Origin: Siphonodentalium dalli
Lineage: Eukaryota; Mollusca; Scaphopoda; Gadilida; Siphonodentaliidae
Direction of reading: 5' to 3'
Assembly: GCA_032622095.1 (NCBI GenBank)
Contig: CP136064.1
Location: forward strand, 5,947,512-6,011,511
Length of the DNA stretch: 64,000 nucleotides
A program made the position numbers and the translations under genes. Positions 62,973 to 64,000 of the stretch are shown in pieces. The notes beneath the pieces are model-generated. The model was not told where the DNA came from and did not search any database. It worked only from the letters and a program-made list of their open reading frames with translations. Numbering within the stretch: position 1 is the first letter of the stretch; each line of letters opens with the position of its first letter.

Positions 62973-63691
62973 GTAAGATTTATTAAAAGAAGCCGCCAGC
63001 CAAACCTAAAAAGAAAGCTGGTAAGATTTATTAAAAGAAGCCACCAGCCAAACCTAAAAAGAAAGCTGGTAAGATTTATTAAGCCGCCGGCCAAACCTAA
63101 AAAGAAAGCTGGTAAGATTTATTAAAAGAAGCCGCCAGCCAAACCTAAAAAGAAAGCTGGTAAGATTTATTAAAAGAAGCCACCAGCCAAACCTAAAAAG
63201 AAAGCTGGTAAGATTTATTAAGCCGCCAGCCAAACCTAAAAAGAAAGCTGGTAAGATTTATTAAAAGAAGCCACCAGCCAAACCTAAAAAGAAAGCTGGT
63301 AAGATTTATTAAAAGAAGCCGCCAGCCAAACCTAAAAAGAAAGCTGGTAAGATTTATTAAAAGAAGCCACCAGCCAAACCTAAAAAGAAAGCTGGTAAGA
63401 TTTATTAAGCCGCCAGCCAAACCTAAAAAGAAAGCTGGTAAGATTTATTAAAAGAAGCCACCAGCCAAACCTAAAAAGAAAGCTGGTAAGATTTATTAAA
63501 AGAAGCCGCCAGCCAAACCTAAAAAGAAAGCTGGTAAGATTTATTAAAAGAAGCCACCAGCCAAACCTAAAAAGAAAGCTGGTAAGATTTATTAAAAGAA
63601 GCCGCCAGCCAAACCTAAAAAGAAAGCTGGTAAGATTTATTAAAAGAAGCCACCAGCCAAACCTAAAAAGAAAGCTGGTAAGATTTATTAA
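62925..63691 (+). repeat. 48/43-bp donor-junction array of exon 26 (15 downstream copies)
   Basis: The exon end AAACCTAAAAAGAAAGCTG followed by GTAAGATTTATTAA repeats with donors at 62973 (authentic), 63021, 63069, 63112, 63160, 63208, 63251, 63299, 63347, 63395, 63438, 63486, 63534, 63582, 63630 and 63678. Three units lack AAAGA. All donors are intact and TATTAA gives a stop in every unit. Confidence 0.96.
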
Positions 63692-64000
63692 ATGGATATG
63701 TATATTTAATTTGGTGAGAGGTATCTCAAAACAAACTTACACGGGAGAATTTTGAACAAACTCATCGATAGAGTGATGAAAATAAAGGAGAATTTTGAAC
63801 AAACTCATCGATAGAGTGATGAAAATACATGTTTTGTTTCTTACATTTTTCCGTAAATTTAGATTGTTTCGTTTGGGCCGGTTCAAATGTTTTAATCAAC
63901 GGTCACATCAAAATTTCACATGTAGACCATTGGAAGAAATTTTTTTTTTTAATATGGCAGATTTTTTGCACAGCGGCATGTTATTGTACTTGTCTCTGAG
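63692..64000. other. Start of the next intron
   Basis: A 47-bp tandem pair (GGAGAATTTTGAACAAACTC...GATGAAAATA) occupies 63741-63828. No exon is visible before the window ends. Confidence 0.65.

Noticed and set aside
62668-63420. Minus-strand and shifted frames rich in FLF/KKR repeats
   Set aside because: They are shadows of the lysine-rich exon 26 and its array.

Overview
This is a eukaryotic, almost certainly invertebrate animal, genomic window. It is AT-rich, has GT-AG introns, and is crowded with interspersed repeats. It contains most of one plus-strand gene, DNA topoisomerase II (type IIA, TOP2). Twenty-six coding exons (4265-62972, about 4.2 kb or 1,398 codons) join in frame at every junction. 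The first about 110 codons, the promoter and the stop codon lie outside the window. The exons cover, in order, the GHKL ATPase and transducer (4.2-18.1 kb), TOPRIM (18.9-20.4 kb), the winged helix with the active-site tyrosine (22.8-28.8 kb), the tower (30.8-36.0 kb), the coiled coil/C-gate (39.6-48.3 kb) and a charged, disordered C-terminal domain (54.1-63.0 kb). I see no second gene on either strand and no autonomous transposase or reverse transcriptase.

The most striking structure is at the splice sites. In at least ten places a tandem repeat has been built from the exon edge together with its own splice site. Donor-side arrays follow the exon just left of the window (1-1590, about 36 copies), exon 2 (5554), exon 7 (decayed), exon 15 (34816), exon 17 (39822), exon 18 (41968-46095, about 125 copies), exon 19 (47394) and exon 26 (62973, 15 copies). 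Acceptor-side arrays precede exons 10, 19 and 20. Older, decayed single copies of the exon 20 and exon 23 donor junctions lie further downstream. Arrays grow only into the intron, and in the seven non-decayed donor arrays reading past the authentic donor meets an in-frame stop. Only the outermost authentic site can therefore give the full protein.

The introns also hold many short non-autonomous elements. They include two piggyBac-like MITE families with TTAA ends (A: TTAACCCTTTACCC; B: TTAACCCTTTCATGAC) that share one hairpin core, and fold-back families around a GCAGAATGAGGTCC palindrome (C, and a longer D). There is a small GGGAGCC/GGGGCTC palindrome (E), a family starting CCCCCACTTTCGA (F), a hAT-like element with an 8-bp target duplication (28900-29469), a 5.5-kb element with about 195-bp inverted ends (10.2-15.7 kb) and several one-off fold-backs. 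The species is not identified. I have an unverified memory of junction-spanning minisatellites being reported in amphioxus, so the phenomenon may have a precedent there; that is not proof of the host.
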